64,000 nt of DNA from Ephemerocybe angulata (GCA_013368325.1 JAACJK010000001.1:186001-250000), one strand, 5' to 3'. Shown: positions 45,291-56,626, counted from the first letter of the stretch. Numbers and translations: made by a program. The notes: a model not told the origin generated them from the letters alone.

Positions 45291-47993
45291 ATGATACGAG
45301 TTGGAGACGAGCCCCGCTCCTCCACCGAGTCCCTCGGTCGCTTCACGCTGCCCTCGCCCTTTCATCAGTTCACTAATCAGTTAATATTACATTATCTTGT
45401 TGTACATACATCTACCTACACAAACTACACAGAATAAACAGCGCCTATTGCAGCAGCAGCAGCGGAGGAAGGCAAGAGGCAGGCGCTACGATCTCGGCGC
45501 TTATGCATATTACCTAAGCCGTGGGACGCGGTCATGTGCCAGCGGTTTGAGTCGCCCAGCGCGCCGCTGGCTCTTTACTTCCACTCCCCCACTGGGCGCG
45601 CCCTTTCAGCTCCCTCTGCGCTTTCGGGTTGTGCTACCCCAGCTCTATGTTACCCGCTTCGCTTGGTTTCACCGCGTTAGCGGCGCATTTGAGCTGGCTA
45701 CGCGCAATTCTATTTCGCAACCGCGCCCGGGCCCCTCCGCACTTCACACCTCCCGCCTCTCGGCGCTCGCGCACTCCACCGCCCTTCGCGCTGCTCGCTC
45801 TGCTACCCACCTCCGAACGCACCTGGCTGAATGCTCCCCGGGTCGCCACGGACTCATTTCCGGTGCCAGCAACGCCAACCTTCAGCCCCTCCGACCTGAA
45901 CCTGCCACCAAGCCTCGCGAACGCATCGCCCAAGTGCGGGAGAAGACCGAGGCGGACCTCGCTCGGCAGAAGGACGAGGGCAAGATATGGGACGACGTCA
46001 TCGACGTGAGTGTCTCTTTCTCTCATTTCCAGTGTCACCAAGTTTCTGACGGCCTTTCTGCAGAACCCTCAGCAAACTCCCTGAACCCCTTACGCCTCTC
46101 GTCTCTTCAAGTTCATTCCACCACCTCCGACACCTTCATATCCTGGCGACTCGGAAACCTCCTCCGCCAAGACATCATCCGAAAGCGACGAAGACCGCAA
46201 CAGGCCGTCCCGCGTGTGTGTGAGGGACGAGGACGCTGCCCTGGGCTAGCACCTCTCCCAAACACATCTGGATGAAGCCTCAGCAAGTCACCTCCTCCGA
46301 CAAGGTCGCGCGGCTGCTGCAGGAGTTCGCGTACCCGTTGGAACTCGCCCGGCGCGCGCGCAGTGGCGCCACCGCCTTTCCCGCCGCCCTCTACGCTTTC
46401 ACCTCGCGCCCAGCGCCGCCGGCGCACTCTCCGCAGCCCCCAATACGTCCACTTCACGCCCAGCGGCGCCGGACTATTCCCCTTGACCACCGACACTTCA
46501 ACTACGCGCCCAACGGCGCCGGTGCGGCCCCCGCCCCCCACCACACTTTCATCTCGAGCCCAGCGGCCCCAGGGCCTCCTCCTCGGCCTCCTATGCCTCT
46601 AAATTGCGCCCAGCGGCTCTGAGGCCTTCTCCACTGCCATCTTCAATCCAACCTCGCGTCCAGCGGCGCCGGCGCTCCCACTGCCTCCCCCCGCGCTTCC
46701 ACATCGCGTTCAGCGGCGCCGAGGCGTCCTCCTCGGCCAACTCCACCTGCACATCGTCCCCGGCATCTCTGAGGCCGCCTCCACCACTGCCTGCACTTCA
46801 ATCTCGCGTGCAGCGGCGCCGGCGGACCCACTGCCTCCCCCCACACTTCCACCTCATGCCCAGCATCTAACCTCCCGCCCCGCCTACAGTCCTTCCGCCC
46901 CTCCATCTATCCGCACACCGCCAAACGACCCGACCCTGCGCCCTAACCGCGGCGATAGCGGCCATCCACCGAGTTTGAGCTCGATGTCTCAGCGACGTTC
47001 GGCGAACGGCGGCGGCGGCGTTGCGCGACCGGGTGCTCCTTCTTCCCCACATTTCGGTTCCATCGGAAGCACCGCACCAGGAGGAGGAGCTGGAAGGGAG
47101 GGAACGTCAGCAAGAGGCGCAGAGGTGGAAGGAATCGAACGTACCAGCACCCTCCCACCGGCCGCCCTCCCGTCTTCCACTCTGCCATCGACCTCCCTCC
47201 TCACCCCAACTCCACTACCAGCAACAACCCCAGCAGCAGCAGCTTTCCTCCTCACCCCAGCAGCAGCAGCAGCCCCGCCCTCCCCGACTCCGAAAAACTG
47301 CAGAGCCACTCCTGTGAGCTCAAGTACGTCATGCGCGACGACTCGCCGCAGGGCGCGATGATCACCTACCTCTGCCAGCACGTCTTCAGCGTCCCGACCC
47401 GCCCTGCGAAGGGGAGTTCGGCGCTTACGTGGATTCTGGTCGCGCTTGGGGGCCGGGACGCCTCTTCATCCGCCGCCTCCTCGACGGCTACTTCCACTTC
47501 GCCTTCGACTACGACTACGGGGGTAGGAGGGGAAGGAGGGGAAGGAGAAGGAGGGTGGGGTGAAGAAGGAGAAGGAAAAGGGTACGGAGAAGGGTCTGGT
47601 TGTGAAGAGGGAGCAGGTCGTGGAGGTGGTTTCGCCGGCTGCGCCGCCGGCAGTGAAGGTGGAGAAGGATGTTGCAGCGGCGGCGGCGGCGAGCAGAAGC
47701 GCGAGCGCGGCTCCGGCAAAAGGGTAAGCACTTCACTCATTTCTTTGCACCATTGCGACTGACCTTGGATTCGCGCCCAGATCGCGACTGGTGAGCGTGC
47801 GCAATGGCGTCCACCCTTCATCTGGCGCAGCGCGCGCGCGGAACCTCGGATCAACCCCGGATTGCGCCCAATCCAGTCTCCGCAGGTGAGCATCGATCTT
47901 GCCTCTTGATCTCCTCCAGCACTCACCTCGTAGCGCAGCCGAGCCGATTACCTTCCCCCTGCCAACCTGAAAACTGAAGCGCAGTGCAGTCTC
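45291..47993 (+). other. GC-rich, low-complexity block inside the transposon
   Basis: Imperfect repeats of the type cccagcggcgccgg recur at 46340-46870, with Pro/Ser/Ala-rich frames on both strands. Short coding-like islands appear: RERIAQVREKTEADLARQKD ending at a gtgagt donor (about 45918-46004), and ELKYVMRDDSPQGAMITYLC with RLFIRRLLDGYFHFAFDY (about 47310-47515). They may be exons of one further cargo gene or the upstream part of the dioxygenase gene, but no consistent model could be built. Confidence 0.4.
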
Positions 47994-49683
47994 ATGCCTG
48001 ATCGCTCAGTTTCGCTCCGTGAATGCGCGGAGAAGCGCAGCGCCAGTCCGTCCCCACCTGCTGCATCCTACGGGCCCGACCCACCGACCACATGCACGAA
48101 GGCCCAGCGGCGCAAGTGGATGGGGCTCGTCGTGTCGTACCTGTCGGCCGACCTCCCCCTCTCCGTCGAACTAATCACCTCTCCGACGAAGGACGCCTCA
48201 GCCGCGCTTCACCGACGCCTCGCGGAGTTCTTCAAATCGGACCCGGATGGCATGCTCCCTCCCGCCCTCGAGCGCAACAGCACTTCGTGGGCTCTCACCG
48301 TCGTCTCTGATCCACTTCAGAGACCTCCCGACACTCCCGACCTCCTCATTAGGGCTGCGCGCAGTCGCCAGCGCTACATCGATAATCAGCGAACAGCGAA
48401 GCGGCAGCAGATTGCCTCCGTGATCCTGTTCAAGGATCCTGTGCGCATGGACAGCTTTGCCAGGACGATTGCGACGTTCTGGGTTGACGATCTCGGAAAC
48501 GGTGCGGAGTACCCACCCAAGGGCCACTGGATTGCGGAGAGGGAGGAGGAATTCGCAGCGTGGGATTACTATTTCGCGCAGCAGAAGCGCCCGGACAAGC
48601 GGAGAGGGCGGCAGCCGGTTCACCTTGTGGACTCCGAGTTGCTCCAGCTGGTAATTCCAGCTGAGGTTAGCTGCTACATCAGGGATAGATCGTCTGGCGA
48701 CCTCGTCTTCGCCATCATACGCAACTTCTGCAAGATTCCGGGCATGATTCAGTTTGGGAGAAGGGTTGTAGCAGACGCTGTTGCAACCAGGAAGAATGTT
48801 CGCGTGCGTACACCCCCACTGCTGTGCGCGCTTCTGCTAACTCTCTATGGGCTGCAGATGGAGGACACGGGATCGGTCGTTCAAGTCGGGTTCTCTGCAG
48901 GTTCGCGCAGAGTGCCGTCGTTCGGTTTCGTTCGCAATCTCGTATCCAAGGCCGTCGATGCCGACACCGCCAACCGAGAATTCTCAGTGCTTCTCACCTT
49001 CTTCTGGCTCTGCTCTATGGGAGTCTTTCCTAGTGAGATCATTGACGATTTCAAAGCGTTCTATGGTGAATTCGACATTCCGCGGCTCAACCCCGACTGG
49101 CCAAGCTACAACGAAGCACAGGGAACCTTGAAGCTTCCCCCGGAGTGCGGAAGCTACGTCTTCAAAGATATTGAGCTTGCTCCAGGGTGTGCTGTGATGG
49201 TGCAGCGCTATGCTCGGTGAGTCACTCTCCTCGTGCGCCAGATTCAGAGCTGACGGTACGCCAAGTGCCGTCCACCGGGAGAAGCAAGGTCATGAATGGG
49301 GGCTGACGTGGACCATCCTGCGCGAAGGAAACAGTGTTCATGGAGGAAATTTCTTTCTCTGCAAGTACGGCGTCGCGATAAAGCAATCTGCTAATGCTGC
49401 GTTTGCCTGGAAGCCATCTCAGTTCCATTCGACGAGCCTTGCGTCTTTCACGCCATCCTCCGACGCTCCCGACTTTGAAAGCCTTGAATACAACCAACAA
49501 GCCGCGGCGTTCGTGACGTCGGGCCGCATCCGAAGTGTCTGGGCTAAGTGGAAGAATATGCACGGGCTGACGGGGAAGCAAAGGGTCGACGGGGCAATCG
49601 TAGAATTGGCTACGCCTGCTGACGAGGAAGACGAGCTGTACGAGGAAGACGAGCTGTACGAGGAAGACGAGCTGTACGAATGA
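47994..49683 (+). CDS. Transposon-borne protein with dioxygenase-like (DSBH) core
   Basis: Exons 47994-48803, 48858-49216 and 49266-49683 give 528 residues. The first intron (54 nt) is in frame. The C-terminal third resembles the double-stranded beta-helix core of 2OG-Fe(II) dioxygenases of the TET/JBP type carried by fungal transposons: AVHREK (H393-x-E395 in the HxD/E position), then WTILREGNSVHGGNFFLCKYG and WKPSQFHSTSL (distal His 444). The usual metal Asp would be Glu here, and no C-terminal 2OG-binding Arg could be placed. The tail is three repeats of EEDELY. The upstream 390 residues are unrecognised. If real, it could oxidise 5-methylcytosine on transposon DNA. Confidence 0.6.
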
Positions 49684-50042
49684 TTTTCTTATTCACTGTG
49701 GCTGCATTCCATGTCTAATATACCGACTACATACCTACCTACCTTACCCATATTTCTTTCTACCCCGGCACTGCTGCAGTCTCGCGTAGAAGCCACCTGA
49801 GCCAGCAGACCATCCCCCTGCACCACCCTACCGGCAGTTACCGTTGGAAGACCGGTGGCCGGCTTTCCCTCCGTACCAGCCCCGTTGGCCCGAAATGGCA
49901 AAGGCCCAACGGAGCCCCACCATATGGGGTCACATTCGCGGCCTGCGGCAACGATTGCGGCTATGATCGGAACGAAAATCAGGCCGGTCTCCGTTGGAAG
50001 GCCGTGAACCGGCGATCAACGGAGGGTCGGGTTTTTCCGACA

Positions 50043-50467
50043 TGCCGTCGAATTCGGTTTGAGGACGGAGCGCCATCTGGAGGGCTATAGCGTCAGAGGC
50101 AAAAGCAGTCTCGTCTCCGTCGACATCCGGATCTAATAGGACATAAATATGTATGCAGCTTGGATGGGAGATTGGTACGTACAATGGGTGCACTTCTTAG
50201 CGACAAGGCACTGTTGAACACGTTCTTCAAACAAGGTAACGACGTTCTTGACGCAAACGTGATTTGAGCTAAGTCGACGGTGATCAATTAAGGTCTATCT
50301 CGATGGTAAGTGACTTTCACGCACATAGCACACCCGACAGAGGTCGCGGCAGACTGAAAGCAGCTGTGGACACATGCCGCGGCAGAGTTGCTGGTGGACG
50401 AAGCGAGGCCAAAGCTTGCACCAGATAGCAAAGCAAGCGCGAGCACAGGGGCGAGCGTGAACTTCAT
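50043..50467 (-). pseudogene. 5' half of transposon-split secreted cysteine-rich gene
   Basis: Exons 50467-50325, 50268-50183 and 50132 to the element end. Signal peptide MKFTLAPVLALALLSGASFG; ACVHSCFQSAATSVGCA, NHVCVKNV and VQQCLVAKKCT match the protein at 28147-28835, with introns at the same positions. In exon 3, SDAIALQMALRPQTEFDG aligns with SDVLALHAFLRPDDQRDG, and then the frame enters transposon sequence and stops at 49930. A tataaag box about 65 bp upstream is intact, so a truncated protein ending in transposon-encoded residues could still be made. Confidence 0.85.
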
Positions 50468-51698
50468 GGTGATTAGTGACTCTTGAGGTGCGATGTGAGA
50501 TTGGTGAAGACTAAGTGTCCTCCAACGACATGCTTTATACCTTCGCCTAGCTGCCTTAATCTGCTCTCAGTAGCCAAAATTCCAGGGTATCTCTGTTAGT
50601 CGAGCTTGTGACCTGCAAAAATTCTCTAGCCTGCCACTCAGGACAGCATATGATGGATATTGGCTTGGAAATAAGTAATAATCGACCTACATGGAGATTA
50701 GGGATATATGTCGGCTAGTGGAGAGCACCAACCATCTCATTTCATCGTCATCTTGGAATAATTCCTGCTATACGATGAGGAGGCGGCCCACAATTCAGAA
50801 TCAAGAACTTCAGAAGATCGTCGGAGAGTTGATGTGATCAGTCCTTACCGACGATTAGTAGGCCCAAGCATTACAGGATGTTGGATCTGATATCACTGTT
50901 GAGAGGACATCGCAGTTTTCTGTGCATTCTCTGGTGGCTGGGCCAAGGAAGCAGATTCTTACCCCGAATTTTGAGAAGCATTTTAAATTGTGCTTCTCAT
51001 TTCAGTCTTCGAAGGTCTTGCCATCCGGTTGTGAACAAAGCTCACTGAGAGAACTTGTAGATACCAGAGAGATAAAAGTGACTATCCTTGTTGCTACTAC
51101 GACCGTAGGAGAGCAGTTCGTGAAAGGAAGCGCTTGAGACCCATGGGATTTGGCGCCAATCTAATCTAATCTCTTGTTAATCTTTGTTGGCGCACGGGCC
51201 ATCTTTCGTGGCGATTCCTAGGCTCGGCCTCCCTGCATGCTTTCCACCAACGACCACCACCTCTCCGCCTCTACTACTTGCCCGGAAACTCATTTCTTTG
51301 AATGTACTGTGAAGCCATGGCTATAAGATCCAACATCTAGCAACGAAGCTCGCTCACTTCACTGATAACCGAAATAGCAATTTGGAGCCCCCATCAAACC
51401 GACACCCTGAGTTCGACGATGCACAGTCAGACATAGTCTCCCGTAGTCAGACAATTGTATGTCTTTGTTTATTCTCACTGCGTTCGGAGGCGACATACAT
51501 AATAGTCTGATGCAACGCACGCGGCTCGTATCGTAGTTCGTTCAGTTTGCCTCAGGTTTGCCTATATAAGGGAATTTTCGCGGCGCTCAGCTTCAACGAA
51601 GTCACGGGTTCAGCCAAGGCCCTGGTAAACAAAGAGTTAGGGGCTCTCGGCTAGGCGCGTCTGCTTCTACCCCACACCCATCGCTCCTGAACGTCGCC
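50468..51698. other. Intergenic region
   Basis: No supported gene. TATATAAG at 51563-51570 is a likely TATA box for the DUF6589 gene 130 bp downstream. Confidence 0.5.
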
Positions 51699-54445
51699 AT
51701 GCATCGATGGAGACTTTCCGCAACCCCTTCGACACCATGCTTTTCAGCTCAAGGATCGTCTTCACCTGTTACCTTTAATCCCGAGAGACCGACTTCTCAC
51801 AAACGCCGACCGCCCAACGACGAGAACATACCACCAGCCGGAGTACCGTCAACACCAACACCGGCCGCGAAGAAGCGCAAGACAGTAGTCCCCCTCTTCT
51901 CGGGTGACACCGATCCCACTCAACTCACCCCCAGAGAGAAGCTCAGTCACATTCTACCTCACATCCAAACGTACGGCTGGTCGCTCGGCGAGTTCTTGTA
52001 CTACCTCTTCTTAGACGACAAGCACCGCGGGCAAGTCCATGCCGGCATGGTTTCGAAATTCCTCGGTGGACGAACGACCTATCGCCCGGCACACATACTG
52101 GATCTTTGGGAAGCGCACTCCGATGGACTGTGCGGTGACAAAGCTGTGAACGAAGGGTTAATGTTTTCTTTTGATGTACCTTACACAGATATAGAAAATG
52201 TTCGCTCGGCCCTGTCCTCATACGCTGCTCAGACGGTTCTCAAGGTCGTTACCAAGGAAGCGAAGGTTGCTGTCAAGCCAGAGAATGGACTACACGCATC
52301 GGCACGGAAGAAGAGTGCTCAGAAGCTGGAATGGCGGGCCATGGGTTTGACGACAGTTGAGGCTGTTCAAGAGTTGCTCAAGACCGGTCTCCCTGTTGCC
52401 TATCGACTTCTTGCAGAGATTACGGGTGACGTGAATTCAGATGTTACTGCAAAGCGTCGTCCGGGACCACTGGTGAGTACTGCCCCTTCTGATCAGCGTT
52501 ATACAGCTGATAGTCCCGCAGGTTACAACGCACGCGCTTTCGTCGCTACTGTACAAACGCAGCAACGAGGCTCGGCTACTACCCCTCTCCTTGGGCCTCC
52601 TGGCCTTCGCCTACTCTACGCCTGTCGACGTCATGGCATACTGCAGTCGGGTGGGCATCATGCCGACCTACAACACCATCACAGGCGCCCTCCGTCGCAT
52701 GGCCAATAAACAAGCGCTCACAATCCAGGAACATGGGCAGGACCAGAAAACCGTTGGGTTTATGGTTATCGATAACGTACAAAACTATGTGCGTCCGCGC
52801 GACCAACGCGTGGGTTCACACAGCACCATGAACATCGGATTGGCGGCAACATACTGCGAAGTTCCTGGCCTCGATCCCGCGGCATTCGACATTCAGGATA
52901 AACAGGAACGGGCCTCGAAGAACCTTCGTGCAGGGCTTGACGTCGATCAGCTCTTGATGTTCATTGACGCCGCTCATCTCAATACCGTCTTCACGCTTCA
53001 CTGGCTTCGCGCCCTTGTCAACAACATCCCCGAGCTATCTCCTCTCAAGCCAGCCGTCTCCAAACTCTTCAGGACCCGTGCCAGAAAGGTATGCATCCCG
53101 CCCGGTGCAACTCCGGTCTATCCGCTATCATCAAGTGGAAAATGCGAAACGGTGACGACGGAACTGAAGGAGGCCATGCACGACTTTTTGGCGCAAGTTG
53201 GACAGACGGACGGCAACTATTTGGATCGCCTTCTGTTGGTGGGGGGCGACGGTCTCACGTTTCAGCGGCTACTCGAGGTGCAGCGGTATCTTCAGCACCA
53301 TAAAGACAACTTGGAGAGTCTGGCTATCGTTGAGCCAGTTCTTGCTGTCTGGCACACAGAATGGACTTTTGACAGCAGCCTGTTCGAGAATTTCTGGGAC
53401 TCGGCTCTCACCTCAGATCCGTCAACTCTGGGCCACAGTGCAACAGTCATTGGTCGTCCTGCCCCGGCCAACCTAAAGAAGGTCGACTACTATCCTTCAG
53501 TCGACCTTCTCTACCTCGTACTAGATACACGGATGCTTGATTGCTGGCGGTATGTGTTGGTTTTGTTCTCTTAGGTCTTGAGTCTCATGCATTCAATAGG
53601 TTGCAGTTCAAGGGCAGTGACGGTATCAACCCATGCGACGAAATCTTCGGGCATTTTGCTGACCTCGCGGCATCTGGCACTCTCCCCGGAATTGAAGAAC
53701 TTGAGAAGACCGCGGCCCACCTCCATCGTACATATACATCCACGCGTGCAATATACGAGGCACTCGATGATACAACCAAGAAATCTCGTTGGACAGCGGC
53801 AGTCCCATTGGGGGCCGAGTGGGTTCCAAAAGCGGCTAACCCGACCAGTCTGACTGAGAAGACAGCACCGTCTACCCCGAATACAAATGGTCGGCATCCG
53901 AGCGGTGATCGTGTCCTCGCCAATACAATAGCCTTCATGCGTGATGCCACTCTTGCCCAGGAGATGTCTTATGCCATTGCAGAAGGGGATGCTGGCCGCG
54001 TATATGAAGTCATGAAGGTCCCTAGTGTTGGACTCGAGACTTCATCGGACTCCTAACTATACTGTAGATGCTCCTCTTTCATTTTGCTGGCTCCACCCAC
54101 ACCAAGTACTGCTCGTACCTTCTTGAAGTTGTCACGCGCTTTGAGCTGGAGTCCAGTGTCGAACTATTTGAAGCCATTCTGCAAACAACACTTGTGAACA
54201 TCTCTGGGCTTCCCGGATCGTGCTCGGCAGCTGATGTTCGCGGAACCTGGAGGACTGCAAACACTTGGAGTGACAGAGGTGCGAGACGGACAGCTGATAT
54301 TGGAGACGTTCTCGGATGATGCGGTACATGGCGCATTTAATGACTATCTAAGGGTCAATGGTGATGGGATGGAAGACTCAGATGATGAACAAGATATGTG
54401 AGTGGCCCTAAGTTCGGACAATCTCATTCGTTCTACAGATTCTGA
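51699..54445 (+). CDS. DUF6589-domain protein
   Basis: Exons 51699-52472, 52522-53549, 53600 to about 54017, then 54068 onward. The N-terminus is Pro/Ser-rich with a basic stretch (AAKKRKTVV, possible nuclear signal) followed by TPREKLSHILPHIQTYGWSL. The core has GFMVIDNVQNYVRPRD, LLLVGGDGLTFQRLLEVQRY, SLFENFWDS and MLLFHFAGSTHTKY, matching the basidiomycete DUF6589 family, which is probably an RNase H-fold, transposase-derived domain (D in VIDN, D in GGDG). After LPGSCSAAD (near 54230) the reading frame must shift to reach the last plausible exon (AEPGGLQTLGVTEV to EDSDDEQD); either a missed splice or a frameshift. Tail-to-tail with the helicase. Confidence 0.65.
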
Positions 54446-54457
54446 TCAGGTATTGCT

Positions 54458-56470
54458 CTACAGGTAGATAGAACGAGCAACATACCTGAAGTTAATCTTC
54501 CATTTGATACCAGATTTGTATATATCGTGACATTCAACGACTTCCTCTCCATCATCCTCTGCATCAACAACAACAAAGGTCCCATCAAGCTCGCCACCGT
54601 CGTCGTCTCCTCCATCATTAGCGGTTTCTTCAACATGACCCTCCCCTTCTGCTACCGCCGCCTTGAGGGCCTTCTTCGCTGCCCGGGCACTCTTTTCCTG
54701 CTCACGTATGTCTTCAATGAGTGGAAGTATCTCCTCCCAGCAGGTAAACAGGTCTTGAGAGTAGACACGCAATAACGGATTGAGTTCAATAGCGAGGGCG
54801 TCCATATCTTCCGTGGTTTCAATTGAGTATATTTTGTCGATGATAATGTCGATAGTTTCATCGGGGAGGAAGACCGTGGGGGGAAGGAAGAGGTTGGCGT
54901 CGGAGTCTTCTCCTTCGAATATCTTGCGTCTGACAGTACAAAGTTTCTCGGTAGCAAGTTCCCGCATTGCTTTCGAAATTCCTTGACCTGGTTTGGCCCG
55001 AGCTTTCTTACTCTGTGCCTTGGTCTTCACCGCGGTCTCGAGTGTCTCAGGCATACAGTGTGGTCCACTGCACTGGCATTTATAAAGGGCTGGCGGTGAG
55101 TTTGTAGAGCACCTCGGGCACGAGCATGGTGGATTGACTGCGGGATTGCCATACTGAGTATTGAGGCTCTCGGTTTTGCATTCGGCCACCAGAAATCGGG
55201 CGATGCTAATGTCCATTGGTGTAGTAGAATCTACGGATGGGCGGGGTGCGGTGGAGGTCGACTGAGAAACGAGTTGTTTGGCCGTCGTGATTGATGCCTT
55301 CGTATGGTAAAGGAATGCTCGTGGATTCGTGACCTTGGTTCGATCTCGTCCAGCACGTCCAATTTTCTGGACGAATTCATCCAAGTCCTCTGGCGCCCCA
55401 ACCACAATCGCATTGCGTGTTGACGGGCTGTCCCAGCCCACGCTAAGTACGTCGGTGGCAACTGTAATTGATGCAGTCTCGTCCTGATCCAGGAACCCGA
55501 GAGTCTCTTCATTGTGACTTGGAGCATTGAGCGAGTTAAACAGTCGCACCCTCCTTTCCAAGCCTGCTAACCCCTTTGCTTTCCCTTTCCTCCACAAATA
55601 AGCGGCTACTCGGAACCCAAGACCAATAGTCTTGCAGAAGATGACTGTGTTGTCGTCGCTCTCCAAAACCCAGTCGAAATCAGGGAATAGCGAACCGGCT
55701 AGACTGGATCGAAGCTCCCGCACAATAATTTGGATGTCGTTTCGCAGATTTGACCGTCGGAGTAGGTGGTATTCGCCCGACTTGAGCCCAAGAACATTAC
55801 AGATGGCTTCCTTGGGTCGGCCTTCACGGATGGTCGCAGAGGTAGCAATAATTGGGATGAAGCGTCTATCAAATGAGGGAAGGCGGGAGCGAATGTGACC
55901 TAGCTCTATGAACGAGCTTCGAAAGCTGGTGCGCGTGCCCCATGAGTAAATGAGGTGCACCTCGTCAATCCCGAGACGACAGATCCGGGCTTTGAACTCC
56001 TTGGAATCGAAGAGGTCTCGACAAGCTGGGTTCAATAGTTCCTCTGGAGAAATAAGGATCATTGAATGGTGTTTGCGGCACTCATGCCATAAGCTATCCC
56101 TTCCTCGCCTTGCCCCCTTCAACGTGTCTCCATTCAAAACAACGGCGTCAAGCCCAACACGCTCGAGGCTCTTCCGCATATCTTCCTGTAGAGCTTTGGT
56201 AGGAAGGACGACAATCATAGCAGGGTTATTTGGGAATATTTTCCCTCCTAACGCGAGTTCCGGTTTGCGTGATATAGCGAGGATGACGAGCATTAGGAAG
56301 CTATAGTAGCCTGTCTTTCCTGAGCCAGTTGCCATCGTCGCAACCAAGGATTCTCCGTCGAGGGAGACCACTATTCCGTCCGTCTGATAGTCGTGAGGAG
56401 TGATGGGCGGCTGGCATTCAGCAAGCTTGACCAGGTTACGGCCCTCTGGAGTGTTGTACGCAGGGGCCAT
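54458..56470 (-). CDS. RecQ-like superfamily 2 DNA helicase
   Basis: Single exon, 670 residues from the ATG at 56470. Motif I ATMATGSGKTGYYSFL, Ia VLPTKALQEDM, motif II GIDEVHLI (DEVH), motif III IIATSATIREG, V ITVATDVLSVGWDSPSTR and VI FVQKIGRAGRDRTK. A Cys-rich segment (CSCPRCST, CQCSGPHC) follows the helicase core, where RecQ proteins carry a zinc-binding domain. The C-terminus is a coiled, acidic region. Such RecQ-type genes are multiplied in Agaricomycetes and often lie in repeat-rich DNA. The longer open frame to 56743 runs into retroelement repeat and is not used. Stops of this gene and the DUF6589 gene are about 12 bp apart. Confidence 0.85.
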   Translation of the reverse strand: MAPAYNTPEGRNLVKLAECQPPITPHDYQTDGIVVSLDGESLVATMATGSGKTGYYSFLMLVILAISRKPELALGGKIFPNNPAMIVVLPTKALQEDMRKSLERVGLDAVVLNGDTLKGARRGRDSLWHECRKHHSMILISPEELLNPACRDLFDSKEFKARICRLGIDEVHLIYSWGTRTSFRSSFIELGHIRSRLPSFDRRFIPIIATSATIREGRPKEAICNVLGLKSGEYHLLRRSNLRNDIQIIVRELRSSLAGSLFPDFDWVLESDDNTVIFCKTIGLGFRVAAYLWRKGKAKGLAGLERRVRLFNSLNAPSHNEETLGFLDQDETASITVATDVLSVGWDSPSTRNAIVVGAPEDLDEFVQKIGRAGRDRTKVTNPRAFLYHTKASITTAKQLVSQSTSTAPRPSVDSTTPMDISIARFLVAECKTESLNTQYGNPAVNPPCSCPRCSTNSPPALYKCQCSGPHCMPETLETAVKTKAQSKKARAKPGQGISKAMRELATEKLCTVRRKIFEGEDSDANLFLPPTVFLPDETIDIIIDKIYSIETTEDMDALAIELNPLLRVYSQDLFTCWEEILPLIEDIREQEKSARAAKKALKAAVAEGEGHVEETANDGGDDDGGELDGTFVVVDAEDDGEEVVECHDIYKSGIKWKINFRYVARSIYL

Positions 56471-56626
56471 GATGATAAAACATGTATATTTTCTATAATC
56501 TGCGAAATATACCTGTTCCCGACGTCTCAGCTGCACCAAATGTCTCTGGAGCCATCGACGCGATCTGAGACTAATTGGCGCGTCGCGTTTGTTTGTTCCA
56601 TCAATCAAGTCACATGGGCAAGTTTC

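Larger units (their letters stand above)
38777..50042 (+). mobile_element. 11,266-bp Plavaka-type DNA transposon
   Basis: Left end TGTCGGAAAAGTCCGACCC and right end (reverse complement) TGTCGGAAAAACCCGACCC form imperfect terminal inverted repeats; ccgttg/caacgg subterminal motifs follow on both sides. The flanking dinucleotide TG is repeated (38775-38776 and 50043-50044). Removing the element plus one TG joins two halves of a secreted cysteine-rich gene in frame, confirming both borders. Cargo, all on the plus strand: transposase (39067), accessory ORF (43250), an uncertain GC-rich block (45291-47993) and a dioxygenase-like gene (47994). Plavaka belongs with the fungal CACTA/EnSpm-related elements. 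Confidence 0.88.

Noticed and set aside
45397..46275. 292-codon open frame in the GC-rich block
   Set aside because: Low-complexity Arg/Ser/Pro composition, typical of GC-rich non-coding frames. Only a 30-residue island looks coding, so no gene is called.
49930..50042. C-terminal 37 residues of the 5' half gene as a natural protein end
   Set aside because: They are encoded by the transposon's right terminus, not by the host gene.
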